DNA of 64,000 nucleotides. Source: Smallanthus sonchifolius. Lineage: Eukaryota; Streptophyta; Magnoliopsida; Asterales; Asteraceae. Positions 34,115 to 44,563 of the stretch are shown piece after piece (position 1 is the first letter of the stretch; each line of letters opens with the position of its first letter). The stretch lies in the NCBI GenBank assembly GCA_023525975.1, contig JAKNSE010000037.1, positions 558,001 through 622,000 on the forward strand, written 5' to 3'. The position numbers and the translations under genes were made by a program. A model generated the notes under the pieces. That model searched no databases, was not told the origin of the DNA, and saw only the letters and a list, made by a program, of their open reading frames with translations.

Positions 34115-34515
34115 ATAGTTTGAGAGATTCAGACATCCCTAAATATCTGAACTCAAGCTTATTATGGGACCAACGCGCGGATTTCAGTATGGGTAGCCAA
34201 CGCCAACGCCAGCACGGTAAGTAAGTATTAAAGTTAATGCCTGTAGATAGGAATAGATTTCCTAACTTAGAACACATAGATGTCAATGTCACAGCTGATG
34301 TGAAGAGTTTTGAACCTGAAAAACAATGTAAATTAGTAATCATAAACCGGTCATTGTAATTAAAAATTTACCTTGCTCGTACTGTTCTAAACTATGATCT
34401 GAAGAAATGACATTGATGTAATCCCTTTATATCAATCAGGAAATCAGAAACTAAGGCTGGTAGAGGAAGAACTGGTCGCCGAGGAGGTTGCACTGACCGA
34501 GTCGGTAGACCACCA

Positions 34516-35600
34516 TTGAACCAAATGCAACAAGAAGAAGAAGAAAGCGTGCACGAAAAACACACCCACAGTGTGCACGAAACTAATGTGACCCCATCTA
34601 GGGAGGAAACTCAAGGGTCCCTACGATTGGAGCCCGAGGTTAGGGATGCTATTGCCCGTGAGGTTGTGCTAACTCTGAAGAGTGTGTTGCCTGATCTGCT
34701 ATCCGAGGCACTGAAGAAAATCAAGGAGGAAGATAACCCTGAGGAAAAAGTATACGACAGCGATGGTGATGAAGTAAGGATGGTACCAAACACCCAGGGG
34801 TGTACTTACAAAGGGTTCAAGGACGGTGACCCGCCCAAGTTTGACGGGAACAAGGATTCGGTGGCTACGTTTGAATGGATTGAGTGGTTGAACAGTGTGA
34901 TCAACATAAGCGAGTGTCGTCCCGATCAGGCTGTTAAGTATATGGCTCACTCTTTCACCAACGAGGCACTGAGTTGGTGGAGGAACATTCAAAGGACTAA
35001 GACACCAAACGCTCTCAGTAGGATGACTTGGGAAGATATGAAGAAGTTAATAATCCAAAAGTTCTGCCCTCAGAACGAGATTGATCGTGTGGAGAACGAT
35101 TTCCTAAACTTCAAGGCTGGCAACAAGACTCATCGCCAGTACACTTCAAGATTCAATGAGCTGGCTCAACTCGTACCTCATCTGGTAGAAAATTAAGAGC
35201 GATTGATCAAGTACTATGTCAAGGGCCTGCCCCAAAGGGTCCGTGTTCATGTGAAAGCAAATCTGCCCTCGACCTTCGAGTCGGTAGTAAATCTGTCTGG
35301 AATCGTCTATGACGACTATGCTAATGAGGACCCAGTTCCAGAAGCACCAAAGCGGAAATGGGAGAACACGTCAAAAGGCAATGGAAAGGGAAAGTACACC
35401 GCGAAGGTCAAGAAGCCAAGGACAGAAGAGTACGAAGTTTGTAAGAAATGTTCAAAGAAACACCAAGGTGAATGCCTAGTTGGCTCAACCATGTGCTATA
35501 AGTGCTGGGCACTTCTCTAAAGAATGCCTGAAGGATGTCAAGTGTCAAGTATGTGGAATATTTGGACATCTAACAAAGAACTGCAGGAAAGCTGGATAAT
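34516..35600 (+). pseudogene. Gypsy A gag
   Basis: The frame starts MNQMQQEEEESVHEKH and runs into GCTYKGFKDGDPPKFDGN, EALSWWRNIQRTK, WEDMKKLIIQKFCPQNEIDRVENDFLNFK and FNELAQLVPH, the chromovirus gag core. A TAA at 35194 breaks it, then ERLIKYYVKGLPQRVRV follows. Two CCHC knuckles are present, the first split by a frameshift near 35505 (CYKC then GHFSKEC) and the second intact (CQVCGIFGHLTKNC). Compared with gypsy B the core is clearly related but distinct. Confidence 0.9.
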
Positions 35601-35605
35601 CTGGT

Positions 35606-36150
35606 TTGGGAAATTATGAAGAACATGAACATTCAAAGGCTAGGACTCGGGCCTACGCCTTAACTGAGGAAGAAGCAAGAGGAAACCCTGATGTCGTGTC
35701 AGGTACATTCCTAGTAAATGATGAACATACTGCTATTCTATTTGACTTGGGTGCTAGCAAAAGCTTTATATCAAATGCATTTAGTCATAAACTAGATTGT
35801 ACTATCGATACCATAGTGAGGGCCTTTAGCGTACAAACCGTTGTTGGTAAAAATTCGGCAGTATTCCAAGTGACCGAAGATTCCATAATAGAAATAGAGG
35901 GCCATAAGTTTCCTTCTAGACTATTCCTTCTAACCCTAGGAGGATTCTATATATAGTATTGGGCATGGATTGGTTAGCTGCCAACGAAGCTCAAATCATA
36001 TGTAAACAAAAGATGATACACCTCAAAACTACTGACGGCAGTCCAATTACGGTTTATGGGGATTGGAATAGCGCAATGCCGAACATCATCTCGATGATCA
36101 AGGCCGAAAGTTACATGAGGATCTGGCGTATGTTATTGACGATAGAATGA
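35606..36150 (+). pseudogene. Gypsy A protease region
   Basis: ARTRAYALTEEEARGNPDVVSGTFLVN leads into the protease motif ILFDLGASKSFI. The family has D-S/T-G-A, so serine has become leucine next to the catalytic aspartate. A frameshift near 35955 separates the following GMDWLAANEAQIIC. It would have processed the polyprotein; the motif change and frame break make it inactive. Confidence 0.85.
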
Positions 36151-37500
36151 AAATGAAAGAACTCAAAGATGTACCCATGGTTTGCAACTTTCCAGAAGTA
36201 TTCCCTGAGGATCTACCTGTGCCACCCGATCGGGAAATAGAATTCCAGATTGACTTACTGCCAGGAGTTGAGCCCGTTGCCAAAGCACCCTACCGATTGA
36301 CTCTGTCAGAAATGAAAGAACTAATGTCTCAACTAGAAGAATTAACAGAGAAAGGTTTTATCAGACCGAGCATCTCACCATGGGGCGCTCCGGTATTATT
36401 TGTAAAGAAGAAGGACGGCAGCATGCGCATGTGCATCGACTACCGCGAACAAACAAACAGTAAAGAACAAATACCCACTACCTAGGATAGACGAACTTTT
36501 TTGATCAACTACAAGGCGTAAGATGGTTCTTAAAGATCGATCTTAGGTCGGGTTACCATCAATTGAAGGTAAGGGAAGAAGATGTACCAAAAGCCGCGTT
36601 TCGCACGCGTTATGGACATTATGAGTTCCTCGTGATGTCCTTCGGACTAACCAACGCACATGCGGCGTTCATGGATTTAATGAATAGGGTATGTCGACCA
36701 ATGTTGGACCGATCAGTGATAATTTTTATAAACGACATTCTCATCTATTCAAAGAACGAGAGTGATCACGACTGTCACCTAAGGGAGGTTTTGGAGGTTC
36801 TAAAGCAGGAGAAGTTGTATGCGAAATTCTCCAAGTACGCGTTCTAGCTTAGGGAGGTGCAATTCCTAGGTCACGTGATAAACCTAAACGGAATTATGGT
36901 AGATCCTGCAAAGATCGAAACAGTAAAGGAATGGAACGTCCCGAAAACACCAATAGTGATATGAAGTTTTCTGGGATTGGCTGGCTACTATCGAAGATTC
37001 ATTCAGGACTTCTCGAGGATATCCGCACCACTGACAAAACTAATGCGAAAGGAAGTAAAATATGAAATGGGTCCCGCCCAGAACAATGCATTCGAAGAAT
37101 TGAAGACACGATTAACCCAAGCTCCAGTCTTGACCCTACCGGAAGGGAATGAAGACTTGGTAGTCTACTCTGACGCTTCGGGTCAGGGATTGGGTTGTGT
37201 ACTTATGCAACGAGGAAAAGTGATTGCTTATGCCTCATGAAAGTTAAAGATTCACGAGGTTAACTACCCGACTCATGACCTAGGGTTGGCGGTGGTAGTT
37301 TTCACATTAAAGATTTGGAGGCACTATTTATACAGAGTTAAATCCACCATTTACTCCGATCACAAAAGCCTGAAATACTTTTTCGAACATAAGGAATTAA
37401 ACATGAGGCAAAGGAGGTGATTAGAGCTACTGAAGGACTATGACTGTGAGATATTGTACCATCCAGGGAAGGCAAACGTAGTGGCTGACGCCTTAAGTAG
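36147..37500 (+). pseudogene. Gypsy A reverse transcriptase and RNase H
   Basis: VCNFPEVFPEDLP, KGFIRPSISPWGAPVLFVKK and MCIDYRE are in one frame. After a frameshift near 36450 come LRSGYHQLKVREEDVP, SFGLTNAHAAFMDLMNRV and FINDILIYSK. The first aspartate of the catalytic pair (FIDD in relatives) is asparagine here, a G-to-A change. Further stops: TAG at 36845 (KYAF*LREV), TGA at 36962 before SFLGLAGYYRRFI, TGA at 37238 and TGA near 37420. RNase H shows VVYSDASGQGLGCVL. Dead in several independent ways. Confidence 0.9.
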
Positions 37501-38491
37501 AAAAAAAGAATCAACGCCTATCCGAATCAAAGTCTGTCAGTTGATTGTAACACTGGACATAATGAATGAGATAGCAAAAGCACATGATGAAGCATTGTTG
37601 GAGAGGATTATGAAACGGGAAAGAATAGTAAGACAACAGGGTAACATGGAGACCAATGTGTATGGTGTACCAACTCGTTTTGGCCGGATGTGGATACCTA
37701 AGATTGGTGAACTTAGGGCCAAAATCCTGGACGAGGCCCACAGGTCTTTCTACTCTATTCACCCCGGGACGAACAAAATGTATCAAGATCTAAAGAAAGA
37801 ATATTGGTGGCCTGGCATGAAGAAAGTTGTAACCGAATATGTGAGCAAGTGCCTAACTTGTTCACTAGTTAAGGTCGAGCACCATAAACCATGCGGTAAA
37901 ATGCAACCCTTGCCGATACCGGAATGGAAGTGGGAGGAGATCATGATGGACTTCATTACCAAGCTACCGCGAACAGCTAAAGGCAATGATACCATTTGCG
38001 TGATCGTTGACTGCCTGACGAAAAGTGCTCACTTCTTACCAATACGTGAGGCTTCCTCGTCTGAGAAGTTAGCAGAAGTATTCATCAATGAAATCGTAAG
38101 CAGACATGGTATGCCATTAACAATCGTGTCAGACAGGGACACTCGATTCACATTAAGGTTTTGGAAGAAATTCAACGAATCGATGGGTACTAGATTGAAC
38201 ATTAGCACAGCCTACCACACTCAAACCGATGGTCAATCAGAAAGGACCATTCTGACCTTAGCGGATATGTTGAGGGCTTGCATCATCGATTTCGGTGGGA
38301 GCTGGGACAACCATTTACCCTTGGCAGAGTTTTCGTATAAAAATAGCTATCACTCAACCATCGGCATGCCACCATTTGAGATGTTGTATGGGAGAAGATG
38401 TAGAACCTCGGTTTGTGGGGGAGAAATTGGACAAAAAGACTTTGCCAGCCTCGATTGGTCAAAGCTACTTCAGAGAAGTTTGACCAGATAA
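37454..38491 (+). pseudogene. Gypsy A integrase
   Basis: A 345-residue open frame begins in MYHPGKANVVADALSRKK and has the HHCC zinc finger (HPGTNKMYQDL, CLTCSLVKVEHHKPCG), MMDFITKLPRT, DCLTKSAHFLPI, VSDRDTRFT and AYHTQTDGQSERTI, then ALAEFSYKNSYHSTIG and EMLYGRRCRT. A frameshift near 38410-38490 separates it from the C-terminal domain. It is the least damaged protein of gypsy A. Confidence 0.92.
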
Positions 38492-38985
38492 AAGCTCGAA
38501 TGAAAGCCGCTAAAGACAGACATAAATCGTATGCGGATAAGAGAAGAAGAGATTTAGAGTTCCAAGTAGGGGACATGATACTGTTAAAGGTGTCACCATG
38601 GAAAGGAATCATCCGATTCAGGAAAAGAGGCAAACTAAGTCCAAGACTTGTCGGACCTTTCAAAATCCTAGCAAGAGTTGGTCAGGTTGCTTACAGACTT
38701 GACCTACCCGATGAGTTCAGTGGAATTCACCCTACATTCCACGTGTCGCACTTACGCAAGTGCCTTGCCGACGATACGGCTCACATACCCTATGACGAGA
38801 TTGAAGTGGATAATAGTTTAAACAATGTAGAAGAACCAATAGTTACTCTTGATAAAGCAGAGAAACGACTACGAAATAAGTCCATTCCTTTAGTCAAAGT
38901 ACAGTGGAAACACAGAAAATGGTCAGAGGCTACATGGGAGAAACAAGACGAAATGAAGGGACTGTATCGGCAGTTATTTAACTAG
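38413..38985 (+). pseudogene. Gypsy A integrase C-terminus and chromodomain
   Basis: The frame reads MKAAKDRHKSYADKRRRDLEF, VGDMILLKVSPWKGI, GPFKILARVGQVAYRLDLP, HPTFHVSHLRKCL, and then a chromodomain: EEPIVTLDKAEKRLRNKSIP, VKVQWKHRKWSEATWE, ending LYRQLFN-stop. The order GPY/F module then C-terminal chromodomain is that of chromoviruses of the Tekay/Del type. Chromodomains direct integration towards heterochromatin, which fits the nested insertions. The end of the ORF is 40 bp before the purine tract. Confidence 0.92.
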
Positions 38986-39007
38986 TAAAGAATTTTGAGA
39001 ACGAAAC

Positions 39008-39027
39008 CCCTTTAAGGGGGGTAGACT
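39008..39027 (+). other. Gypsy A polypurine tract
   Basis: CCCTTTAAGGGGGGTAGACT directly precedes the LTR terminus TGTAACATCCCG. Confidence 0.8.
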
Positions 39028-40932
39028 TGTAACATCCCGAAATAATAGAAATGAATAAATAATGGCAAGAGCGGGAATAAGATAAAAGGAAGAGGGAACA
39101 GGCTCGGACATGGCTCCAATGGGCCGAAGGGGAGCCTAACTATATAAAGACCAGCTCAGAAAACCCTCCTTCACTAGTCATCTTCTTCAAACTTAGAGAA
39201 AGAAAGGTGAAAACGTGTTAGAGAGAGAAAGCTCGTGATCAAGCTCAAAGTCTCATGAATCATCACTCCACATCCCAGCAGCATCTAGTAACGAGAAGGA
39301 AACGAAACTAGGTAACCATTCGGCTCGAATCTAAGTTTTAGTTAAGAAATGGGTTTTAGGGTTTAAATGGGTTTTGAATCAAAAGACGAGATTTTTACGT
39401 ATGGAATCGCATAAAAAACATGTATCTGGCTTCATGGAAGCTAGATACAAGTTTTTGACGTAAAAATATCTAAGCTTGGATAAAAAACAAAGGAGTTGAT
39501 CAAAATCAGATGCATCGTCCGAAAAGTCGGATGAAAAGTCCGAAAACTGTTTTCGACCGAAAAGTGATTCGGACACCATAGATTTCGAACAGAACATTTC
39601 GGTCGAAAAGTGATTCGGACGTCAAAGATTTCGGACAAAACATTTCGATCGAAATAGTTTTTGGACAAAAAGTTTTCGAACAAAAGAATGTGAGAATAAA
39701 GAATTTCAAGTGATTAGTTCCCGATCGGAAAAGACTTCAGTCGAATTAGATTTCGACCGAAATAGATTTCGGACATAGGATTTTGACCAAAAATGACTTG
39801 ATATTAACTTGACTAGTTGTAATCCTTAACATATTCTTTAACATCCACCTATCTTGAAGTTCTTACCAAGTGAGCTAAACTTTAAGACAATCATGTGAGT
39901 TCTATGTGCCCCCTATGTGTTATGTGCAAATGTTTTCAATGTTTTGGGGCTGAAGTGTATACATGATATGATATGAATATTATGTGTGTTACATGCTAAT
40001 ACATGATGATTATAAGTATGATATGAATAATGAAATAAAAGTATGATATAACATATAAGAATGAAATCTTGCGATATATGTATTATAATGCATGTTATGA
40101 ATGTATGTAAATGTTATGGACGCTTCGATGCTAACGGCTACTACGGAAGACAGACGACCACTCGACTATTATGCAGCCAGAAATGAAAGTCTAGAAATGT
40201 AGACTAAACTATGGCCACTACGGTGGAGTAAGTCCCCCAGTCGATGCATGACTGTATAACTAGTTCAAGTGGGAAACAGATGCCTTAGGGCAGACGGGCG
40301 AATATGACGGACTCGACGGTAGGACGGTTTAGGAGGACGAACAAAGGTTTCCAGACGAATTTATGATATGACGGACGGTTTCTAGGGCCGGACGGTTTAC
40401 GAAATGGCTACGACGGTAGTTCTAATGGCGTTTGTCTTTGTGACATACGTATTAATTATGACGGGTTGATCACCCATATGTGTATGACCAATGAATGTTC
40501 ACCCAGAAATAAGCATGTATGTATTTATATACGTGCTCATTATGAATGTATATGAAAGCAATAAAGCTAAGAATTACAAACATACGTATATATAAATATA
40601 CTTATGAAGAAATAATGTTTTTTTTTACCTAATTGCTTTAAACTAGAACTCACCAGTGTTAGTTGACTTTTAGTATGCACTTCAGGTAACAGGAAGAAAG
40701 GGCGTGCGGAGGCGTGAAGGTTACCCGGCACGAGACTGACATCCCACTTTAATTTATGTTAAGACAATGTTTTACGTTTAAATGTTAAGACTACCGCTGT
40801 TATGCTATGTTTATGTAATTGAATCATGAAAGCGTCCGCTGTGTTTGAATATTTTTAATTAATGATCAGTGATTTATGATTATGTTTATGAGTAAATCCA
40901 ACGAGTGAGGTCACCGGGGAAAAAGGCCTTAT
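39028..40932 (+). mobile_element. Gypsy A 3' LTR, 1905 bp
   Basis: Starts TGTAACATCCCG, has a TATA-like box CTATATAAAGACC near 39140, the TTCGACCGAAA-rich block at 39530-39790 and a run of ACGG-rich sequence near 40300-40400. It ends AAAGGCCTTATA, where relatives have ...CCTTACA. It is nearly colinear with 24428-26163. The last 50 bp match, in inverted orientation, the end of the LTR at 41097-41140. Confidence 0.88.
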
Positions 40933-41096
40933 ATGATTCCTTCGATCTCTTCTTACAAGGTCCTATGATGATTAAATCATCAACATAAACTCCTACTATT
41001 AATGGACATGTTTCTGGTGATTCTTTTGTACACAACATGTTCCCTTGGACAACAAATAAAACCAAATTGTTTTAGTGTTGCATCCAACTTTGATGT
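40933..41096 (-). pseudogene. Copia reverse transcriptase fragment between two LTRs
   Basis: On the minus strand it gives LDATLKQFGF, CxxEHVVYKR and then, across stops, a VYVDDLIITG-like stretch and KKRSKES. This is the copia RT palm. It is only about 164 bp long and is bounded on the left by the end of the gypsy A 3' LTR and on the right by the end of a minus-strand gypsy LTR. Confidence 0.75.
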
Positions 41097-41512
41097 AAGG
41101 CCTAAACCCGGGAGATCTCACTTGTTGAATTTACTCATAAACACATAGTGAATTAAACTTTAAATAGAATAAAAGCAACGGAATTGTCATTCACATTACA
41201 AATTGTCTTAAACGTAGCGGAAGCATTGTTTTAAACATAGATTTCAATAACATAAATAAACGGGATGCAAGTGTCATCTCTTGGGTAAACTCTCGGCACA
41301 AGCTCTGCATCCATCGTCTATAGTAACCTACTCTTAACCTGAAGTCATGCAAAAAGTCAGCTAACGCCGGTGAGTTCTAACTTTAAACAAAACATTACAT
41401 AACCAAAATATTTTGCCGAAAACATAACATTCCTCAACATAAATAATAATCGTACATACATGCAATAACGTAAAACATAAGGCAACCATTCGTATCAAAT
41501 CTGCGCCTTTTG
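41097..41512 (-). mobile_element. Gypsy LTR remnant, minus orientation
   Basis: Its reverse complement ends GGTTTAGGCCTTACA and contains TTTATGAGTAAATTCAACAA and AGAACTCACCGGCGTTAGCT, matching the last 400 bp of the gypsy A LTR in order at moderate similarity. It is a member of the same or a sister family, inserted in the opposite orientation. The U3 part is missing. Confidence 0.75.
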
Positions 41513-41514
41513 AT

Positions 41515-41840
41515 AAGGAGTTGGACGTTCTGGCGCCTTCGTTAATTCGAACCGGTATAAAGCGCGTTGCCACGCTCAAACTAAGAGTAGTTTGTTTAGA
41601 CCACTTTGAATTGGAGACGAGAACAAGAATAGTTGAACAACATATGAGAAATGACTTGCATCCATTTCTCATGTTCAACTGATGCCCTATATAGAAAGGA
41701 TACATAAATATGTTTACCATGACTATTATACTTGATTAAGTAAGAGTTACTTGTACACAAGGATATAGTTGACGATTGTAATACGTCATACCTTGCTAGG
41801 GGCAGTGATATGCAGCTAGGCGTCTACTACTGTCTACGTA
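41515..41840 (+). mobile_element. 3' UTR fragment of the 8637-16124 copia family
   Basis: It repeats 15620-15980: ACGTTCTGGCGCC, AGAGTAGTTTGTTTAGACCA, GAGAACAAGAATAGTTGAAC (variants), GACGATTGTAATACGTCATACC and GCAGCTAGGCGTC-AC-ACTGTCTACGT. A possible LTR start of the same style, TGTTGGATATAGGATGTGCA, lies at 42926. The foldback elements between them would then be later insertions into this relic. Confidence 0.75.
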
Positions 41841-41871
41841 AAGTATAAATGAAAGGAGTGAAACAAAGTGT

Positions 41872-41872
<1 letters not shown>

Positions 41873-41910
<38 letters not shown>
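41873..41910. repeat. (TA)n tract left of foldback element E1
   Basis: About 19 TA units that pass directly into the terminal TAGGGG of E1. Confidence 0.9.
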
Positions 41911-41915
<5 letters not shown>

Positions 41916-42371
41916 GAAGGATCAAGAGAAAACCACAAAGTTAGGCGAAAACCGAGAAAACCACAAAATTAGGCAAAAACCGAGAAAACCACGAAAAAAC
42001 TAATTTTAACCGATCATATAATAATATTTATTTTTTATTTTATTTTACTTTTACTTATTTATAAAAGTATCAATGTAATATTACACATTTTTACCAAAAA
42101 ATCATTTAAGTATTGGCTTACGTATACGTAACACATAGTGTTACGTATACGTAAACAGAAAACAAAAAAACAGAGATTGCGTATACGTAAGCCAATACTT
42201 AAATAATTTTTTTGGTAAAAATGTGTAATATTACATTGATACTCTTATAAATAAGTAAAAATAAAATAGAATAAAAAATAAATATTATTATATGATTGGT
42301 TAAAAAGTGGTTTTTTTAGTGATTTTCTCGGTTTCACCTAACTATATGGTTTTATTTGGAACTCTCCCCTA
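41911..42371. mobile_element. Foldback element E1, 461 bp, inside (TA)n
   Basis: Left end TAGGGGAAGGATCAAGAG and right end (complement) TAGGGGAGAGTTCC match imperfectly and continue as inverted repeats almost to the centre (AAGTATTGGCTTACGTATAC on the left pairs with the complement at 42175-42200). (TA)n lies on both sides. The core contains TTACGTATACGTAA palindromes. No coding capacity. Its end AGAGAAAACCAC is shared with E4. Confidence 0.85.
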
Positions 42372-42421
42372 TATATATATATGTATATATATATATATGT
42401 ATATATATATGTTTATATATA
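42372..42421. repeat. (TA)n-type junction between E1 and E2
   Basis: ATAT/GTATAT runs with a few TG interruptions, directly joining the right end of E1 to the left end of E2. Confidence 0.85.
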
Positions 42422-42832
42422 TAGGGTTAGGATCAAATGAGAACTCATAAATACTTGAGAACTCGCGAGAACTCGTCAAAATATCAATTAAAACCATTTT
42501 TCTTTGTTTTCACTACCTTTATTATTAAAATACAACATAAAAAATAATTTATCTCTCCAATTAATTCATCTCTTCTTTCTAAATTATTATTAAAAAAAAT
42601 TAAACACATATGTAAATGGTTAACACTTACACATGTGTAAGTGGTAAACTTATAAATGTGTAGATTTTTTTTAATAAATAAATACATGTAAATTTATGTA
42701 CATAAATTCATTTTTTTATGTTGTATTCTAATAATAAAGGTAGTAAAAATAAAAAAAATGGTTTTGATTGGTTTTTTGACGAGTTCTCACGAGTTCTCAA
42801 AATATTTAAGAGTTCTCAAATGATCCATTCCC

Positions 42833-42834
<2 letters not shown>
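42422..42834. mobile_element. Foldback element E2, 413 bp, inside (TA)n
   Basis: Left TAGGGTTAGGATCAAATGAG and right (complement) TAGGGAATGGATCATTTGAG start long inverted repeats with several GAGAACTC motifs. Pairing continues through the ACTACCTTTATTATTA block on the left and its complement on the right. The centre has ACACTTACACATGTGTAAGT. Bounded by (TA)n on both sides. No coding capacity. Confidence 0.88.
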
Positions 42835-42883
<49 letters not shown>

Positions 42884-42884
42884 G

Positions 42885-42925
<41 letters not shown>
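42835..42925. repeat. (TA)n then (GA)n
   Basis: TATATA/TGTATA runs to about 42901, then GA repeats running into GAGATTGTTGG, the possible purine tract and LTR start of the copia relic. Confidence 0.85.
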
Positions 42926-43324
42926 TGTTGGATATAGGATGTGCAATCGTCGATTAAATTAAGGTGTACTTATTGAAGTCAAAGAACACAGAGTGTAATT
43001 TATAGTATAAATAAAGGACAATATGTGTAATTTACTCTTTTTTTAATTGCTCAAGTGAGCCCTTGAATATTTAGTGTTTTTATTTTATTTTTTGGATTTT
43101 GTATTTATTTAATATAAAGGGTATTTTGGTATTTTCACAATCACTTACATAGAAAAATTTAACCCCCATTCACTTTAGAGACCGTCAGTATAACAAAATC
43201 AAACTATGTTGAACTAAATCCGTAATTTTTCAAAGTTAGGGACCAAAACCGTAATTTAGCCAAACCACAAGGACCATCCGTGTAATTAATTCTTATTAAA
43301 ATTAGACATCTTTTATATATGTTT
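42926..43324. other. Possible LTR start and MITE-like debris upstream of TNL2
   Basis: TGTTGGATATAGGATGTGCA resembles the start of the 8637 LTR over about 30 bases and then diverges. From 43000 to 43290 there are the phrases GGACAATATGTGTAATTTAC and CCACAAGGACCATCCGTG, which resemble ends of common plant Mutator-like MITEs. No clean boundaries. Confidence 0.35.
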
Positions 43325-44283
43325 TAATAATTAAGAATGGTTATAACTTTAAAAACCGGTTTTTAAAACATTGGTTGTATATATCTTTTGCATTAGCTAT
43401 TATTATAACTAAAAAATCAATTCATTATATTTTTTAGCATAATTAAAGTAAGAAAAAAAAATACCAAAATATACCTGTTGACCTTTTTTTAGCATAATTA
43501 AAGTAAGAAAAAAAATACCAAAATATACCTGTTGACCTTTTTTTTTCTAAAATAAACATTGAGATTTAGTTTTAAAAAAAAACTAAACATTTAAAAGGAA
43601 TAAATAAGAAATCCCAATCTTAACTTACCCAGTTAAGGCTCTGCCGGCACACAAAAATATGGGATCTACAAAAACAACTAATTAGAAAACGCATATAAAC
43701 TAACCCAACCAAAATCTAGTCGACTTATCCCCAACCCGACTAAAATTTAGCCGACATATTTCCCGACCTGCATAAAAACTAGTCAGCACATTTCTCAATC
43801 CGGCTAAAATCTAGCCGATTAGGAAAGATGTCAACTGGATTTTAGCCAGGTTAGTTTAAGTGTCACTTTTTGATTGTTTGGTTTTGTGGACCCCATATAA
43901 GTTAACCCGTCTAAAATTTAGTGTTGTGTTAGCTTTCGTGTTTAAGTTTCGTTGGTTGGTTTCTATGTACCTGAAAAAGCTAAAAGTTTAATATATATTT
44001 TGCAAAGAAAAATAAAACAAAACCAAAAAAAATAAAAATAAAAATTAGTCGAACTTTGTGGGGGTATGATTGAAATGAACCACGGTTTTAATCGGCCCTT
44101 CCCGAAGACAACAAAATTTAATGAATTGTACTACCGTACGGTATCGTGATTGTATCGTGGCCTTTGTGAGGTATGCTTAAAAAATTTCCATCATCCACTT
44201 GATTGTTTTCTTTCCTTTCAAAAAAAAAAACTTGATTGTTTTTGCTGATGATATCAAAAGGTTGATTGTTTTTGCTTTGGAAT
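43325..44283 (+). promoter_or_regulatory. TNL2 upstream region (copy C)
   Basis: It is homologous to TNL1 17880-18590. A 57-bp block containing AATACCAAAATATACCTGTT is duplicated in tandem near 43430-43547. At about 43700-43840 there are four imperfect 33-36-bp repeats of the type AACCCGACTAAAATTTAGCC that TNL1 lacks. The match to TNL1 breaks at 44284 (GATTGTTTTTGCTTTGG) and resumes at 46749, which delimits a later insertion. Confidence 0.65.
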
Positions 44284-44563
44284 GTTTTCATAATCGGACC
44301 GAAAAGTGAATCGACTAATTAAAAAGTCCGTCTGTTGGACCGGATTTAAAAACTGTATAATATTTTTTATAATTTAAATATATAATAGGTGTAAAAATTA
44401 CTTATTTAAAAGTAAATATAATTGTTATGTATTTAAAATGTAAAATAAAAAGAAATAAAATATATGAAAGTTCACTCCAGTAAAAAGTTTTATCAAATTA
44501 AGAAAAATATATCAAAAAAATTATTGAGATCATAAAACATTAAAACGTAATTTTTTTTTTAGT

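Noticed and set aside
42718..42903. 61-codon frame ending in an isoleucine-tyrosine run
   Set aside because: It crosses the right arm of foldback E2 and a (TA)n tract.
41873..42925. CRISPR array or satellite in the TA/GA-rich stretch
   Set aside because: The repeats are microsatellites around foldback elements in a plant nuclear context; there are no unique spacers of constant length.
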